Shown: in pieces, positions 46,250-58,444 of the stretch
How the letters are laid out: each line of letters begins with the position of its first letter
How positions within the stretch are numbered: the stretch's first letter is position 1
Assembly (NCBI RefSeq): GCF_030272615.1
Contig: NC_081408.1
Span: 339,606,793-339,668,792 of the forward strand
From: Cryptomeria japonica
Taxonomy: Eukaryota; Streptophyta; Pinopsida; Cupressales; Cupressaceae
DNA length: 62,000 bases
Reading direction: 5' to 3'
Made by a program: the position numbers and the translations under genes
The notes under the pieces: model-generated
The model's database searches: none
What the model was told of the DNA's origin: nothing
Seen by the model: the letters and a program-made list of their open reading frames with translations, nothing else

Positions 46250-46446
46250 ATTGGCAGTTCTGTGATGAACATATGCTGTCGATTGGATAAGCTACTGAGA
46301 GGATACACTCAAGCAGGTCCTCTAGGGAAGACTAGGATAGCAGATAGGGCTAGGATTGACAATTCTATGATAGAACATATGTTGCCAATTAGGAAACTAC
46401 TCAAGAGGATACACTCAAGTATAGCCCTAGGATAGGATAGATCGAG
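46250..46446 (+). repeat. Two-copy 90-107 bp tandem repeat
   Basis: The copies (46250-46356 and 46357-46446) share GAGGATACACTCAAG and a TCTRTGATRGAACATATG-like word. That word resembles the loop of the hairpin units just downstream, suggesting the longer unit is ancestral or related. Confidence 0.65.
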
Positions 46447-46770
46447 GCACTTTGTGATGAACAGTGAGTACCAAGACAGAGTACTTTGTGATGAACAGGG
46501 AGTACTAATATGAACAACACTTTGTGATGAACAGTGAGTGCAAATATGAGTAGCACTTTGTGATGAACAGGGAGTGCAAAACACGTAGTACTTTGTGATG
46601 AACGGGGAGTACCACTAGGATCAATAGCAACACTTTGTGATGAATAGTGAGTGTCACTAGAATAGAAGCAATACTTTGTGATGAACAGTGAGTGTCACTT
46701 TGATAGAATACCATATGTTAGATATAAGCACTAGGATAATAAGCAGCATTTTATGATGAACAGTGAATGC
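46447..46770 (+). repeat. Hairpin array: eight units with covarying stems
   Basis: Each unit is a 4-6 bp stem around a nearly constant 15-base loop, TTGTGATGAACAGKG or a close variant. Stem pairs are AGTACT/AGTACT, CACT/AGTG, GCACT/AGTGC, GTACT/AGTAC, ACACT/AGTGT, ATACT/AGTGT and GCATT/AATGC; the first unit has one mismatch. Units start near 46447, 46480, 46518, 46553, 46588, 46630, 46671 and 46746. The array ends about 40 bases before the PMD exon. Confidence 0.85.
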
Positions 46771-46805
46771 CACTTTAACTGACACAGTTTATTTGCTTGA
46801 CTACA

Positions 46806-48720
46806 AGAGTATGTACCTATGCTGGAGTCATGGGAGAGATTCCCATCGACTCAGAGGTTATGACCAGAGCTGACATTTGAGGACAGAGCCACGATTGAGG
46901 TTATGGGTTTGTGATTCATTCTGTATGTGCCTAAGTTTCGGGTGAACATGGGATTGTTGACTGCGCTTGCTGAGAGATGGCATTCTGAGACATGCACATT
47001 CCATTTGCCGATGGGTGAGATGATAGTCACCTTGGAGGATGTGTACAGGATTTTGAGGATACCGATCGATGGGGAGTTGATACCCTATGATCAAGATGGA
47101 GACAGGGAGGCCTTGAGATGAGTGTTCCAGGATCTGGGATTGGAGATGAGAGTAGGACATGTCACCTGGGACACCATGACAGCGATAGGATTGGCACTAC
47201 CAGCTGTGCTAGGAGGAGTGATCAATGGGTTCCTATGTCCGGATAGGGTGACATGAGGGTTGGCTGTGGGCTGGGGGAGCACCTTGGAGACACTGGTGAC
47301 ATAACATACCAAATATGCCTGGGGACCAAGCGTGCTGGTGCATTTGTAATATGAGCTCCATCAGTTCATTTACCATGGATCCATAGGATTGGGTTGTAGA
47401 GTGACATTGTTGCAGGTATGGGAATATAAGCATCTGCCAGTGACATGACTGATACATTTCAGAGGTAGGGGTCATGGATGCAGTTTTGTTCACTTGTATG
47501 ATATGATTACATCACAGCCATGGATTGGTGGGTTGGAGTACTAGCATCGAGTCATCGATGAGATTGACACTGTGGTATGGAGGCCATACCGAGAGTGCAA
47601 GGAGTGGGAGGATGATGCAGTGGAGCTGCCATACATCTTCAGGAGCAGATATCTGATTAGGTGAATACCCTATGTACTAGAGAGGCAATTGGTAGATAGA
47701 GTATGTAGGTAGTTTGACAGGATCCAACAGATGCCACAGGGTTCCGGGATGTATGCTCGGACAGTGAGGGATTAGGCACACTTAGGGCCATTGTTATCAT
47801 ATGATCAGGTCGTGGTACAACTGGTAGAGATGACTCCCTTGCCATGGGATATGCGGCCAGAGATCGAGGATGCAGGGATGGATGTAGAGTATACTGCATA
47901 TTGGGGAGAGCATCCATTTCCACGATTGACAGATCTAGGAGAGCTGATAGATGGAGATGGCGGAGGGGATGATGATGATGGAGATGGTGGAGGTAGAGGC
48001 CGACAGAGGAGGTGGGGTGTAGTACGAGAGAGGAGGGTGGCTCCATGGAGAGAGGGTGGAGAGGAGAGATAGGCTCGGGTTGTGAGAGGCCAAGGTGGGT
48101 TGCCATTATAGGTGCCAGCAGCATAGGGTCCCAGACAGGTGCAGGGACAGGTATAGGGATGGGGATAGGGGTAGAGGCAGCCATAGGAGAAGCCATAGAT
48201 ACATGGTCAGGGGCAGCCATAGGTACAGGGGGCCGAGGAGGAGGATGAGCTACTAGACTTGAGGGAGATCTGCCAGGGGCAGGCAGATGAGATCCAGGAT
48301 CTCAAGCAGGAGAGAGATCGACTCAGGAGACAGCTTAGGGACACTGAGCGGGAGAGAGATCAGGCTATCTAGTGTTATACTGAGGCTGAGATAGCATGAG
48401 GGCTAGGAGGCAGGCGATAGAGGACACAGGGGCTGGATATGCCTATGTTTTGTGGGTAGGGGAGGAGATAGGCTACTGGCGAGACCTATACTTTGAGGCA
48501 GTGCCACTGAATCAGCGGGTTAGGAGATTTCGCAGACCATCATGGACAGCAACGACCACTGGAGGGAGTCAGAGGAGATAGGTGTCAAGCGGTGGGGTTA
48601 TGGGTCCTCCACCACCACCAGATAGAGGGGGCAGGAGAGATGATCCTAGGGCAGGTCCTTCCAGGGCTCAGACTCCGTCAAGGCCAGGTGGCTCCAAGGG
48701 AGGGAGTTCATCATAGCCTT
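46806..48720 (+). pseudogene. Plant mobile domain (PMD) protein, antisense within element B
   Basis: The frame reads SWERFPSTQRL, ELTFEDRATIEVMGL, KFRVNMGLLTALAERWHSET, THFLP-type strand CTFHLPMGEMIVTLEDVYRI and LRIPIDGELIPYDQDGD, the hallmark PMD start. It continues through VWRPYRECKEWEDDAVELPY, VCRQFDRIQQMPQGSGMYAR and GPLLSYDQVVVQLVEMTPLP. The C-terminal part is acidic and Gly-rich (GGGDDDDGDGGGRGR), then a coiled coil (QERDRLRRQLRDTERERD). About nine stops interrupt the domain, several where a CGA or CAG codon would fit. PMD proteins occur as host genes and inside plant transposons. Confidence 0.85.
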
Positions 48721-48779
48721 AGAGGGCTCCCTATGTATCAGTTTTGTACCATTTTGTATGATGATGTAGACACCTTCGG

Positions 48780-49190
48780 GTGATTGTAGCCATATGATTT
48801 TGACATCATAATATCATGACACTTATGATTATATATATATGAGATGATTCATCCTTGCGGTAGCTATATGCATGTGTACCTATGTGATGAGATGTTTCAT
48901 GATGTATGTTGCTATGTGATGCTTATGATATGTTTTATGATGATGATTATGATATGGATGCAAATATGTACATGATGAAATGCAATATTTTTGTTCTTTT
49001 ATATTTTTTATGTTATGCAAATGCAAATGTGGATGTATGAAATGCAAATAACTATTTACATGATGAGAATGTAAAATGTGCTAACATGTGTTGTGTGCAG
49101 GATGTGATGCATTTGTGATATCTATATGTATGTATGAAATGCTAATATGTGATGATGCAGGTGCAAACTATACGAAATGCAATTTTTTTT
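48780..49190. repeat. ATGATG-rich low-complexity stretch
   Basis: ATGATG, TATGTG and ATGCAAATG words recur, starting with a TATATATATA run near 48832 and ending in a T-run at 49183. It separates the PMD gene from the 3' flank of integrase. No ORF is supported. Confidence 0.65.
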
Positions 49191-50434
49191 TGGTGTGTCA
49201 TTATACTCAGTCATGTGATAGCGAGCTACACGGACTCAAAAAGGATGATGGAGGTCAATCAAGAAAGGGGGATGGAAGATAACAGATATGAAAGTGAAAG
49301 AGCTTCTTGTGCATTATCATCATTGAGCTTTATTATGGCAAAATAGGTTATGACCATCGAGGCATATGCTCGACCCAGAAAGTCATTGTACCTGTTTGCA
49401 TGGAGATAAGACAGTCACAAACAAGGAATGCCCCAGTTCATACTAGACTCATAGTGTCCTCATATCCTTGGACAAGTCATAGCATTACTAAGAGACAATC
49501 CACAGACAGCAAAAGAAAAATAGATGATGATACCCCATCCTCGCCTTTCTAGTCAAAGACATCCTGGAGATAAAATCCCTAGTCAGAGACATCCCAGGAA
49601 AGATAAAAGACATTTCACCAAAAGATAAAATCAAAAGAAAACCAAGACTCGACACCAACATCCACTGTAGTCCTCAAGTATAGTGTCTCTTGTCACTTAT
49701 ATAAGTCTATTTGATTGTGGTCACAATGTTTACTTTCACAAAAAGGATAGATAGCATTGAACCATAATGTTGTCTGAGTTTGTTGAAAGATTTGATTTGT
49801 TGAAGCCCATTGCTAGTGTCTCATCTGGAACTGACTAAATCCATGCAACTGATACTTTATTGCAGAGAATATGGAACTTTATTATGGATTGGCAATGCAA
49901 ATGTTTCATTATTGCGGATTGTGCGTGGATAGACTGAAGAAAATTGGAAGAAACTGTACTCCTCGAAATATGTGATGCGCTCAGTTCCACACCCATTACT
50001 AGACGTAGGATTTTCCTTAGCCAGAAATAGGAGCTGATTTATTGTGGATGGAAAAACATGAAAAGGAATGTTATTATGAATGGCTAACCAATCTTGGGTA
50101 GATCAATAACAAGCCATGATGGGAATGGGTAAGTTTATTATAGATGGATATGTTATGAGTGTGTGCAAAGTGAAAGGATGAAATGGAATCCTGAAGGAGG
50201 GAGGAGCAATGTCTCTACGCATGGTGCTAGTGACCTAGTTTTCACCATGGTACCTGCCCAGGGCGCCACCGAAGTGGTTTTCACCGTTGGACGAAAATGT
50301 TTTTCTGTTTTTCAAAATTTTTTTTTTGTCACAAGGTGCCTGTTTTCCAGGTTTTCACCAAGTAACGATTTTTTATGTTTTATGATTTATTTTTTGATTT
50401 TTTTTGTATTTTTGAATCAGGATACTCTGAAGAG
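49191..50434 (-). other. Region downstream of integrase in element B, no gene recognised
   Basis: Short ORFs on both strands are without motifs. A T-rich block (50320-50420 on the plus strand) directly follows the integrase stop. This is probably 3' untranslated sequence. Confidence 0.5.
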
Positions 50435-51787
50435 CTATGTGTAAAACCTGCGAAGGTGCAAGCTGTTGATAGGATCCTCCAAAGGTTCACCCTCTGTGGT
50501 TGAGAGCTGATATGCACCGGATCCATATGTTGCTGTGATGATGTAAGGACCAAGCCAGTTCAGTTTGAACTTTCCCTTCTTCTCTCTATCTTGTTGATTT
50601 TTAGTATTTTCTCTGAGAACCAAATCACCTACCTCAAATGTGCCAAGCTTGACTTTATGATTGTAGCTGTGACTCATTCATTGTTGATAAGCCTTGAGAT
50701 GATTAAAAGCAGTTTGTCTTCGTTCATCCAATAGTTCAAGTTCTTGTAAGCGAGAGACCCTGTAGTCTTCATCACTAATAATGTTTTGCAAAGAGACTCA
50801 TAAAGAGGGTAACTCGACCTCAATAGGAAAGATAGCTTCAGCACCGTAGACAAGTGAATAGGGTGTAGCTCATGTAGGTGTGCGGATGCTTGTGCAGTAG
50901 GCCCAAAGTGTGGGATTAAGTTGGATATGCCAATTACGGCCAGCGTCATCGACTGTCTTCTATAAGATTTTAAGGATTGTTTTATTAGACGACTCATCTT
51001 GATCGTTACCTTGGGGGTAATAAGGTGTGGAGAAATGATGGGTAATATGGAAGCGGTCACAGAGTTCACAAACATCCCAATTTTTTAAGTGACACCTGTT
51101 ATCGGTGATGATAGAAGCAGGAATACCGTATCGATAGATGATATAGTTGAGAATGAATGTAGCAATTTGTTTTCTAGTGACTTGTGTGAGAGGCATGACT
51201 TTGATCCATTTTATAAAATACTCTGTGGCAGTGATAATGAATTTATGACTATTGGAAGAAGGAGGGTGAATCTTGCCTATGAGATCGAGTCCCCACTGAC
51301 AAAAGGGCCAAGGAGTTGCAATTGGTTGAAGTTCTTGTGCTAGCACATGGATGAGGTCTCCATGAAGTTGACACTGCTTACATTTCTTGACAAACTGATA
51401 TGAGTCTTTTTCCATATTGGGCTAGTAATATCCAGTCTTGATGAGTTTCTTGGCTAAGGTAGGACCACTAGAATGAGGACCACATATCCCTTCATGGACT
51501 TCATGTAACACAATTTGAGCTTCGTTCATTTCTAAATATCTAAGAAGAGTGCCATCTAGACCTTGACGGTATAGGATATCGGCTAAAATGATGTATCGAG
51601 AAGATTGACAAATGAAAGTGTGACGTTGGTTATTGGATAGGTCAGGAGGAAGGGTATTGTCACGAAGGTATGTGAAAATGGAACCATATAATTGGGACTC
51701 AAGACCAACGACACATATCATCTCAGTAGGAGTGATTTCATATGAGGGAACCAAAATGTTATCCACCAAGAACTCATAATGGGTCTC
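50435..51787 (-). pseudogene. Element B integrase
   Basis: The H2C2 zinc domain is LHEVHEGICGPHSSG followed by KKCKQCQLHGD. The core has WGLDLIGKIHP (Asp), ASIITDNRCHL (Asp) and NDQDESSNKTILKIL (Glu). The C-terminal module is GKFKLNWLGPYIITATYGSG, a GPY/F-type motif, ending SLHLRRFYT at 50435. Stops occur after KTGYY (TAG, likely from TGG), after LKIL and near MSHSY. All DDE residues are visible, so the domain is well preserved. Confidence 0.93.
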
Positions 51788-52345
51788 ATTCTATGGTAGA
51801 TCGATTAGTGAAGCAATTGTAGCCATGGCATCCGCGGCTCGATTCTTCTCTCTTGGTATCTGCTCAAAGTCTAACTTTGTGAAATGTTGTTTCAAGTCAT
51901 ACACCATTCTTTTATAAGGCATTAATTTCTCATCCTTTGTCTGGTAGTTATCAGTTTCTTGACGAATTACAAATTGGGAGTCCCCAAAAACATGAAGTTC
52001 CTGGATCTTCCATTGAACTGCAATCCGTAATCCAGTTGTTAATGCCTCGTATTCTGCTATGTTATTAGTGTAGGGAAATGATAATCGATATGATTTTGGT
52101 ATGGAATCCCCTTGAGGAGTTATGAAGAGGATGCTAGCTCCTGTCCCATGTTGTGTGTATGAGTCGTCAAAGTATAGCTGCCAAGACTTTGCGTGTGACA
52201 CTGTCAAGATGGATTCATCTGGAAATTCTGAAGTTAGAGGAACATCATCTATCATGGGAGCATCTACTAACTGATCTGCGATAGATTGTCCTTTTATTAA
52301 TTTTCTGTCCACATATTCATTGTTGAATTCACTCAAGAGCATCAC
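51788..52345 (-). pseudogene. Element B second (archaeal-type) RNase H
   Basis: A clean 184-codon frame contains WQLYFDDSYTQHGTGASILF (first Asp), NNIAEYEALTTGLRIA (Glu), LHVFGDSQFVIRQ (Asp) and EKNRAADAMATIA (final Asp). This full set of catalytic residues contrasts with the decayed first RNase H just upstream. In the Tat lineage of plant gypsy elements such a second RNase H is established. It ends at a stop near 51788 just before integrase. Confidence 0.9.
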
Positions 52346-53605
52346 CCATTTGGCTAGTTACCCAGTATGCATTGCTTTATTGCGAAGATATTTCAATGGA
52401 TCGATCCTTGCAACCAACTTAGTTTTATGAGTTAGCATGTAATGTCATAATTTCTATGAAGCAAAGACCACAGCGAGACATGCACACTCAATTGGTTTCT
52501 AATTTAGCTCATATCCCACTAATGTGTGATTGATGTAGTATACTACCTTTTCTTTGCCCTCAACAACCTGTTGTGCTAAGAGTGCCCCCAATGCTATTGA
52601 AGTAGCTGATATGTATAGTAATAGAGGTTGATCTGGAAATGGTGGCATCAAAACTGGCAGATTCAGAAGATAATCTTTGAGTGTCTGGAACGCCTATTGG
52701 CAATTATCATCCCACTTGAATTTGATGTTTTTGTGTAGCAAGTGCTGAAAAGGATTACATTTATCTACAAGTTGTGCTATGAATCTTTTTATGGATCGAA
52801 GTCTCCTTTGCAAAGATCGAAGTTGACTGATATTTCTTGGTGGTTGCATCTCTAGGATGGCCTTGACTTTTGCTGGATCAGCTTCGATTCCTTTTTTTGA
52901 GATGATGAATCCCAGGAGCTTCCTGGAGGTTACTCCAAGGACACATTTCTTGGGGTTTAATCTTACTTTATATTTTTCCAACCGATCAAAGATGACTGAA
53001 AGTATGTCCAAATGTGTATCTTTGTCTATTGATTTTCCCAAGAGGTCATCGACATAATCTTCCATGGTAACGTGCATGAGATCATGGAAGATAGTAGTCA
53101 TGGCTCTTTGATATGTAGCGCTTGCATTTTTTAGCCCAAAGGGCATGACATTCCAGCAGAAAGTTCCCCAAGGACAAGTAAATGCCGTTTTGTGCTGATC
53201 CTCAGATGCAATTTTTATTTGATTATAACCAGAGAATCCATCCATCAAAGATAACATCGCATGGCCTGCTATGAGATCAACGATCAAGTCAATATTTGGT
53301 AAAGGAAAGTCATCCTTAGGACAAGCTTTGTTGATGTCTTTGAAATCTGTACATATTCTGATGCTACGATTTGGTTTACTGATAGGCACTAAGTTGGAGA
53401 TCCATTTAGGATAATCAATTGGGTATATGAATCCGACATCCAATAATTTATCAAGCTCTGCTTTGACTAATAATGCCACTTGTGGATGAATCTTTCTTAA
53501 TTTCTGTTTCACTGGATTTGCCCCCGGTTTAACTATCAGATGATGCATTACCAAATTTGGATCTAATCTAGGCATATCAGTGTATGACCACGTAAAATTG
53601 ATTTG
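52346..53605 (-). pseudogene. Element B reverse transcriptase and first RNase H
   Basis: The frame 52694-53575 is a complete RT core: KLRKIHPQVALLVKAELDKL, RICTDFKDINKACPKDDFPL, LSLMDGFSGYNQIKI (catalytic Asp), FGLKNASATYQRAM and MEDYVDDLLGKS (YVDD, about 53042-53056). After a stop, the first RNase H (DQPLLLYISATSIALGALL and KVVYYINHTLVGYELN) has several stops and a missing first catalytic Asp. The RT frame itself has no stop over 293 codons. Confidence 0.94.
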
Positions 53606-55420
53606 TCATTCTGTGAAGAAACTTATGAACTTTGACCTTTCTATCTTTGTCAAAGATTGAGCCAGGAATATGTTGTGTGGAACTTCTCCTGTGCCAATGT
53701 TTGTTTTGATAGTCTCCTCTACCAACATGGATGATTTTTCCTCATATGGTACTGGGAGAATGTTGAGCCTTCCATCTTCGGGTGCCTTGGAGAGGTTTTT
53801 GCCCTCAGATACATCCTTTCTTTCTACTTTTTTGGGGTCAGACAACGCCACAATGTGGTTTTCGCCATAAGACCCTTGAATTGTTTTTATTTTTATGTTT
53901 TTGCGATTGGAAGGCCCGACACCCTCACCAAAATATGCCATGCTATTGAGTTCTATAGTGTATCCCGCTTTATGGTCCCCAGGGGGAAGATCATCTCATA
54001 TGCCAAGATAGTCAATAAAGGCTTCATCATTTTGGAATGTGTCGAACTATGCAGGTCCTTCATGGTCCTAGTCAATAAGTTGGTTGTGAACAAGGGGAAG
54101 GCCTTTGATGTCTTCGAAGTTAGCGGGGCTAAGAGTGAAGATGCAGTTATATTCAGGTATGTCAAGGTAGTTATTGAGGTCATCATTGGCACTCTCCTCA
54201 TCTATCTCGATCGTGAACGAATCCAAATTGTCATCACTAGTAGTGCATTCTGGGATAGGTGTCCTCATTCTATGTGATTTCGGCCTAGAATCTAGAGGCA
54301 AGGATGGTGTGGGATCATCCGAGGTTGTTTCTTGACCAACTTTAAATTTTCTATCAAATTCCTCTTCTTCTGTGGGTTCACCTAGTTCTCTGAATGTCTC
54401 AGTGAGTTCATAGTCACTGGAGGATTTGTTTGAATCCCATTCCCATTCATTGGAGTCTGTGGAATAGCGATTCTCTTGTTGAATTTTGGCAGCTTTGATT
54501 TGTAATGCTTCTCCTATCTTTTGAGCATTTACCTTGGAAGTCATGAAACCAAGTCCTTTGGAGCATTCCTTTTTGAATGTCAATTCAGGTTGTAAAGGTT
54601 CAATGATGCCTTCCTTTCTTAAGCCAAGAGGACTTTTGCCATCATACCCAAATTTTTGTAGGATCTTGAACTCTTTGCCATATTTTTCACATGGTATGCT
54701 GATGTGATCTTGTGTATCATTTTCAGGGTCTTTGTAAAGCATTTTGTATAAGTCTTCTTCCATTTCACCCCATTTTTGGAAGATTGTAGGATCCCATTTA
54801 AGTGTAATGATAGATACCCGTTTAGTAGGATGTGGTCGTCCATATTCTTTTGGTGAACTCATAACTTGTTGTAAGCACATGGTTTGATTCAAAGTGTATT
54901 CACCCATGCCCTTGTCCTGGAATTTCCCTTTAATCTCACCTTGTTTTGATGTCAAAGGTTTTAATGATTTATGATCAATGTATGCAGAAGAAGGGGCAAC
55001 TTCCCGATTACTTGGAATGATCATCTCAGTTTTTGGTCTCAAGTTATTGTAGTATATGAATGGATTAGGATCTCCATTAACTGTTATTTCAGCTCCATTG
55101 TGAGGAAACTTAATGCATTGGTGATATGTAGATGGAATTGCCCTCATTTCATGAATCCAAGGATGTCCTAGTAATATGTTGTATGTGAGATCCAGGTCTA
55201 GGACTTGACAAACCACATCCTTTGGAACCGGCCCAACTCTGAGAGGCAAGGTGACTGTGCCCTTGGATGAACGTTCTTCATCATCATATGCTTTTATGGT
55301 AATTTTGTTTGTAGCATTTATAGCTTTATCAGAATATCCCAATTGTTTAATAGTGCTTAATGTACAAATGTTTAGACCTGCTCCTCCATCTATTAGGACT
55401 CATTTTATTTGATGTTTGTT
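53606..55420 (-). pseudogene. Element B protease, G-patch-like motif and linker
   Basis: The retropepsin site is VLIDGGAGLNICTL (about 55370-55400) with a TGA just before it. The fold continues with ITIKAYDDEERSSKGTVTLP and LTYNILLGHPWIHEM. About 190 residues later there is a G-patch-like motif, FGYDGKSPLGLRKEGI (about 54600-54660). An acidic stretch (GEPTEEEEFDRKF, IDEESANDDL) follows and runs toward RT. The frame 54068-55342 is open for 424 codons; stops lie between it and 53941-53606. Confidence 0.88.
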
Positions 55421-57964
55421 TATGAAGGCTTCAATGTGTAATGGTGCATTATGTGGCTGACTTACGGAGGCGTCATCGGCTTCTATGAATGTAAGGGAGT
55501 GCGGAATGGAAAGGTATCCCACCATGGCTTGAAACTGGTCCACGTTCAGATCAGTAGGGACAATAGTGTCTCTCAAGATTTTGTCAAGAATGGCTTTATG
55601 TGCAGGGGATATGTGTAAGAGCTCAAGGATTGAGATAAGCGTAGGTGTCTTCCCTAACTGTTCTACAAGGTCATACTCAGGCTTGGTTAATGAGGAAGCG
55701 ATGTATTTAGCTGGAGTGCCTTGCAAAGTGAATTTACCTTGACAAGTTGTAACATTATATTCAGAGGTAGGTTCAGAAGAAGATCCAATGCCTTTCAGGA
55801 TGATCTTGGGTCTTTGAGTAGAATTCTTAGGTGTCTTGTCCTTGATGATAATGGTAGAGACATAATTATCCATCGAGATGTGATTGATAGTTGAATCATA
55901 GTTATAAGATGCTCTAGTATAGTTGGTTTGGTCATTTGTGGCTTTAACTTTTCCCTTGTCATGTTTTGGGAATGGTTCTTTAAAAATTTCATGTTCTTGA
56001 TTGGATGAGTGTCCTTCAATCTCAATGTCACCTCTATTGATGAGATCTTGTATGATGTTCTTCAGTCAATGACAATTTTCTGTCTTATGACCTTTGCTCC
56101 TATGAAATTCACAATACTCATCATAATTCCACCAATTTGGTTTGACCTTTGGCTCATATGGAGGCAAATCTGGAATTGTGATAATCTTGTTTGCCACTAG
56201 CTTTTTGAAAACTGATTCTAGTGGTTCTCCCAATGGAGTGTACTTCCTTTGTGACTTGGAAGTTGTTTGAGTATTCACCTGATTTTTTGTAGTGCTTGAT
56301 CTAGAAAAAATAATTTTGGGTCATACTATATTGGCATCAACAACACCATCATTGACTGTGTTCTTGTTTTTATTCCAAAATCTTGGCTTGTCTTTTCCTT
56401 TATAGTCCTCTTTGTTTTCTTTGAATATTTTAATTACTCCTTGTTCAATTAGGACCTTCTTTGTCGCTAAGCCTTTTTCAATGACGTCCTTGAAAGTGGA
56501 AAAGAAAGCCTTTCTTAGGTCATAACTAATGTCTTTGTTAACATTTTGGGTGAACATCTCTACCATTTGTTTTTGTGGAATTTCACAAGAGCATTTGCTG
56601 GCTAGATTCCTCCATCTTTGTAAAAATGATGAAAAAGATTCTCCATCCCTTTGCTTGGTGTTGCACAAAGTAGTGACTGATATGTTTGTCTCTATGTTGT
56701 ATGAGAAATGTTGAATAAATGCCTCTGCTAAATCATCCCATGACTTAATTCTAGGTGGGAGTTGGGAGAACCATTCCATAGCTTGATCACCTAAGCTCTA
56801 TGTGAATAATCTCATCAAATATGTTTCTTCTACTGCTACCTCAATGCAAGCTATGAAAAATTGTCTTATGTATGCCTTAGGATCCCCTTTTCCTCTATAC
56901 TTATCAAACTTAGGCGTCACAAAGTGTGTAGGAAATGAAGGCATTGGAACGCTCTTGTCAAATGGATAAGGACATATGTCTCTCATTGTGTACATTGGCT
57001 TCGGTGTATTTATGTCCTCCATTTTCTTTTGCAAGTCCCTAATTTGTTGTTCCAAATTGTTCTTAGGTGGAGACCGACTTCTTGGACCATACCCCATACT
57101 TGAACCAATGTGTGGAGGAGGAGCATGTTGCATATATGGATGATATTGATCATACACATGTTCATATGGAGGAGGTCTATAATGATATTGTGTATATGGA
57201 CCACTTGGTATAGAGTCATATTGAGGAATGGAATATCTGCTTTGTCCATGTATACCATACTCTATAGGCATGTCATAAGTTTTTTCTAATGTGTTGCCCC
57301 CAAATTTGACGCGGGGTTTCCCAGTTTCCAAATTTTGAACATCCCTTCGGATATCCAATTTCTTTGGTGGTTGGTCCTTAGCATTGGTATGTGATTTTGT
57401 ATTTTTTTTTGTATAAGACTTCCATAATGGTCTGCGAAGGTGAGTATCATATGCCTGACTATGTGTATGTGGGACCTCTGGTTTTTGAAACAAAGATGAT
57501 GGTGATTCAGGCACCATATGTGGTCCTCTAGTGCCTCCACTATTAGGCCTCCTTTGATCCATGTTGAGGTGAGGTTGTTGCAAAGGTCAATTTTACATTA
57601 TTTGAGACATGTCAAAATCATGAGGGATCTTGGCTCCACTTTGTGCCATCACTTTTAAGAAATATTGTCTATCTCTCCTCATTATTTCCTCAACCAATCT
57701 AATGAAACGGGGATCCATAATGGAGTCTTCCAGTTCTACTGAATGTATTGAAATGTTGTCCATATTGTCATTGTGTGTATCATTGTTGTTTGTAGTGTCC
57801 ATGTTCTCAATATTTGGAATGTTTCTATAAGCATCCATGTCAGGTAATGTGGTATGATCAAAATTGAAAAAGACATCATTGTCATACTCATAGACACTCA
57901 TGTTTGTGGACTCTTGAGCCTCTTTAGTTTCTCTTCTAGATTTTTGGGAACGGGTTTCAACCAT
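55400..57964 (-). pseudogene. Element B gag
   Basis: The start is MVETRSQKSRRETKEAQEST (57964), followed by an acidic region and, after a frame break at about 57590, a Pro/His/Tyr-rich linker (YRPPPYEHVYDQYHPYM) and LEQQIRDLQKKMEDI coiled coil. The capsid core is PKFDKYRGKGDPKAYIRQF, EWFSQLPPRIKSWDDLAEAF and SFSSFLQRWRNLASKCS. A zinc-like YCEFHRSKGHKTENC block precedes the protease spacer. Stops occur at about 56797, 56320, 56065 and 55400. Confidence 0.9.
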
Positions 57965-58444
57965 GAACTAGGTATTGACCAAGATGTTTGAGACTAGATG
58001 AAAATGGAAAGATATGAAAGACCAAGAGTTGGATGGAATGTAAATGAATCTGAGGTGTACTTGCAATGTCCAAAGTGTGAGACCAAGTATGTATGTAGTA
58101 GAGTAGGTGTGGCTTCCAAAGAGATGATAGTTTCTCTTGATGAGGTAAGTTAACCTTAACTCTAAGTAAGACCAAATGAGACCCAAAGGTGATAGACCTT
58201 GATGAGGGACCACTTAGCAAAATGTTGTTGTATGTAGTGTGTTGACAAAGTATGATGAGGACAAGCAAGTGACCTTTTGACTCAAGTTTAGACAAATGTG
58301 AATATAATGGAAGATGTAAAGCAATGATGGACTTTGTGAGACCCAAAGATAGGTTGAATGCTAGATGAAAACCTAGAGAGATAACCTAGGAAGCTCAATA
58401 AGTCTGAAACTGACTGTTCTTGTTTGCTGAATTATGAAAGTTTT

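Noticed and set aside
46097-46435. 112-codon plus-strand ORF
   Set aside because: It lies mostly in the 19-21 bp array and its translation is just the repeat read through. No domain is visible.
46447-46770. GTGATGA in each hairpin loop resembles a C box of C/D snoRNAs
   Set aside because: No CTGA D box or guide-length spacing is present, and units are only about 25 bases long. The match is to a short motif likely by chance.
46047-46770. CRISPR-like array
   Set aside because: Units vary in length and sequence, there are no unique spacers of constant size, and the setting is a plant retrotransposon.
47657-48220. 187-codon minus-strand ORF opposite the PMD gene
   Set aside because: Pro/Ser/His-rich antisense shadow of a GC-richer coding region; the plus-strand PMD reading has clear family motifs.
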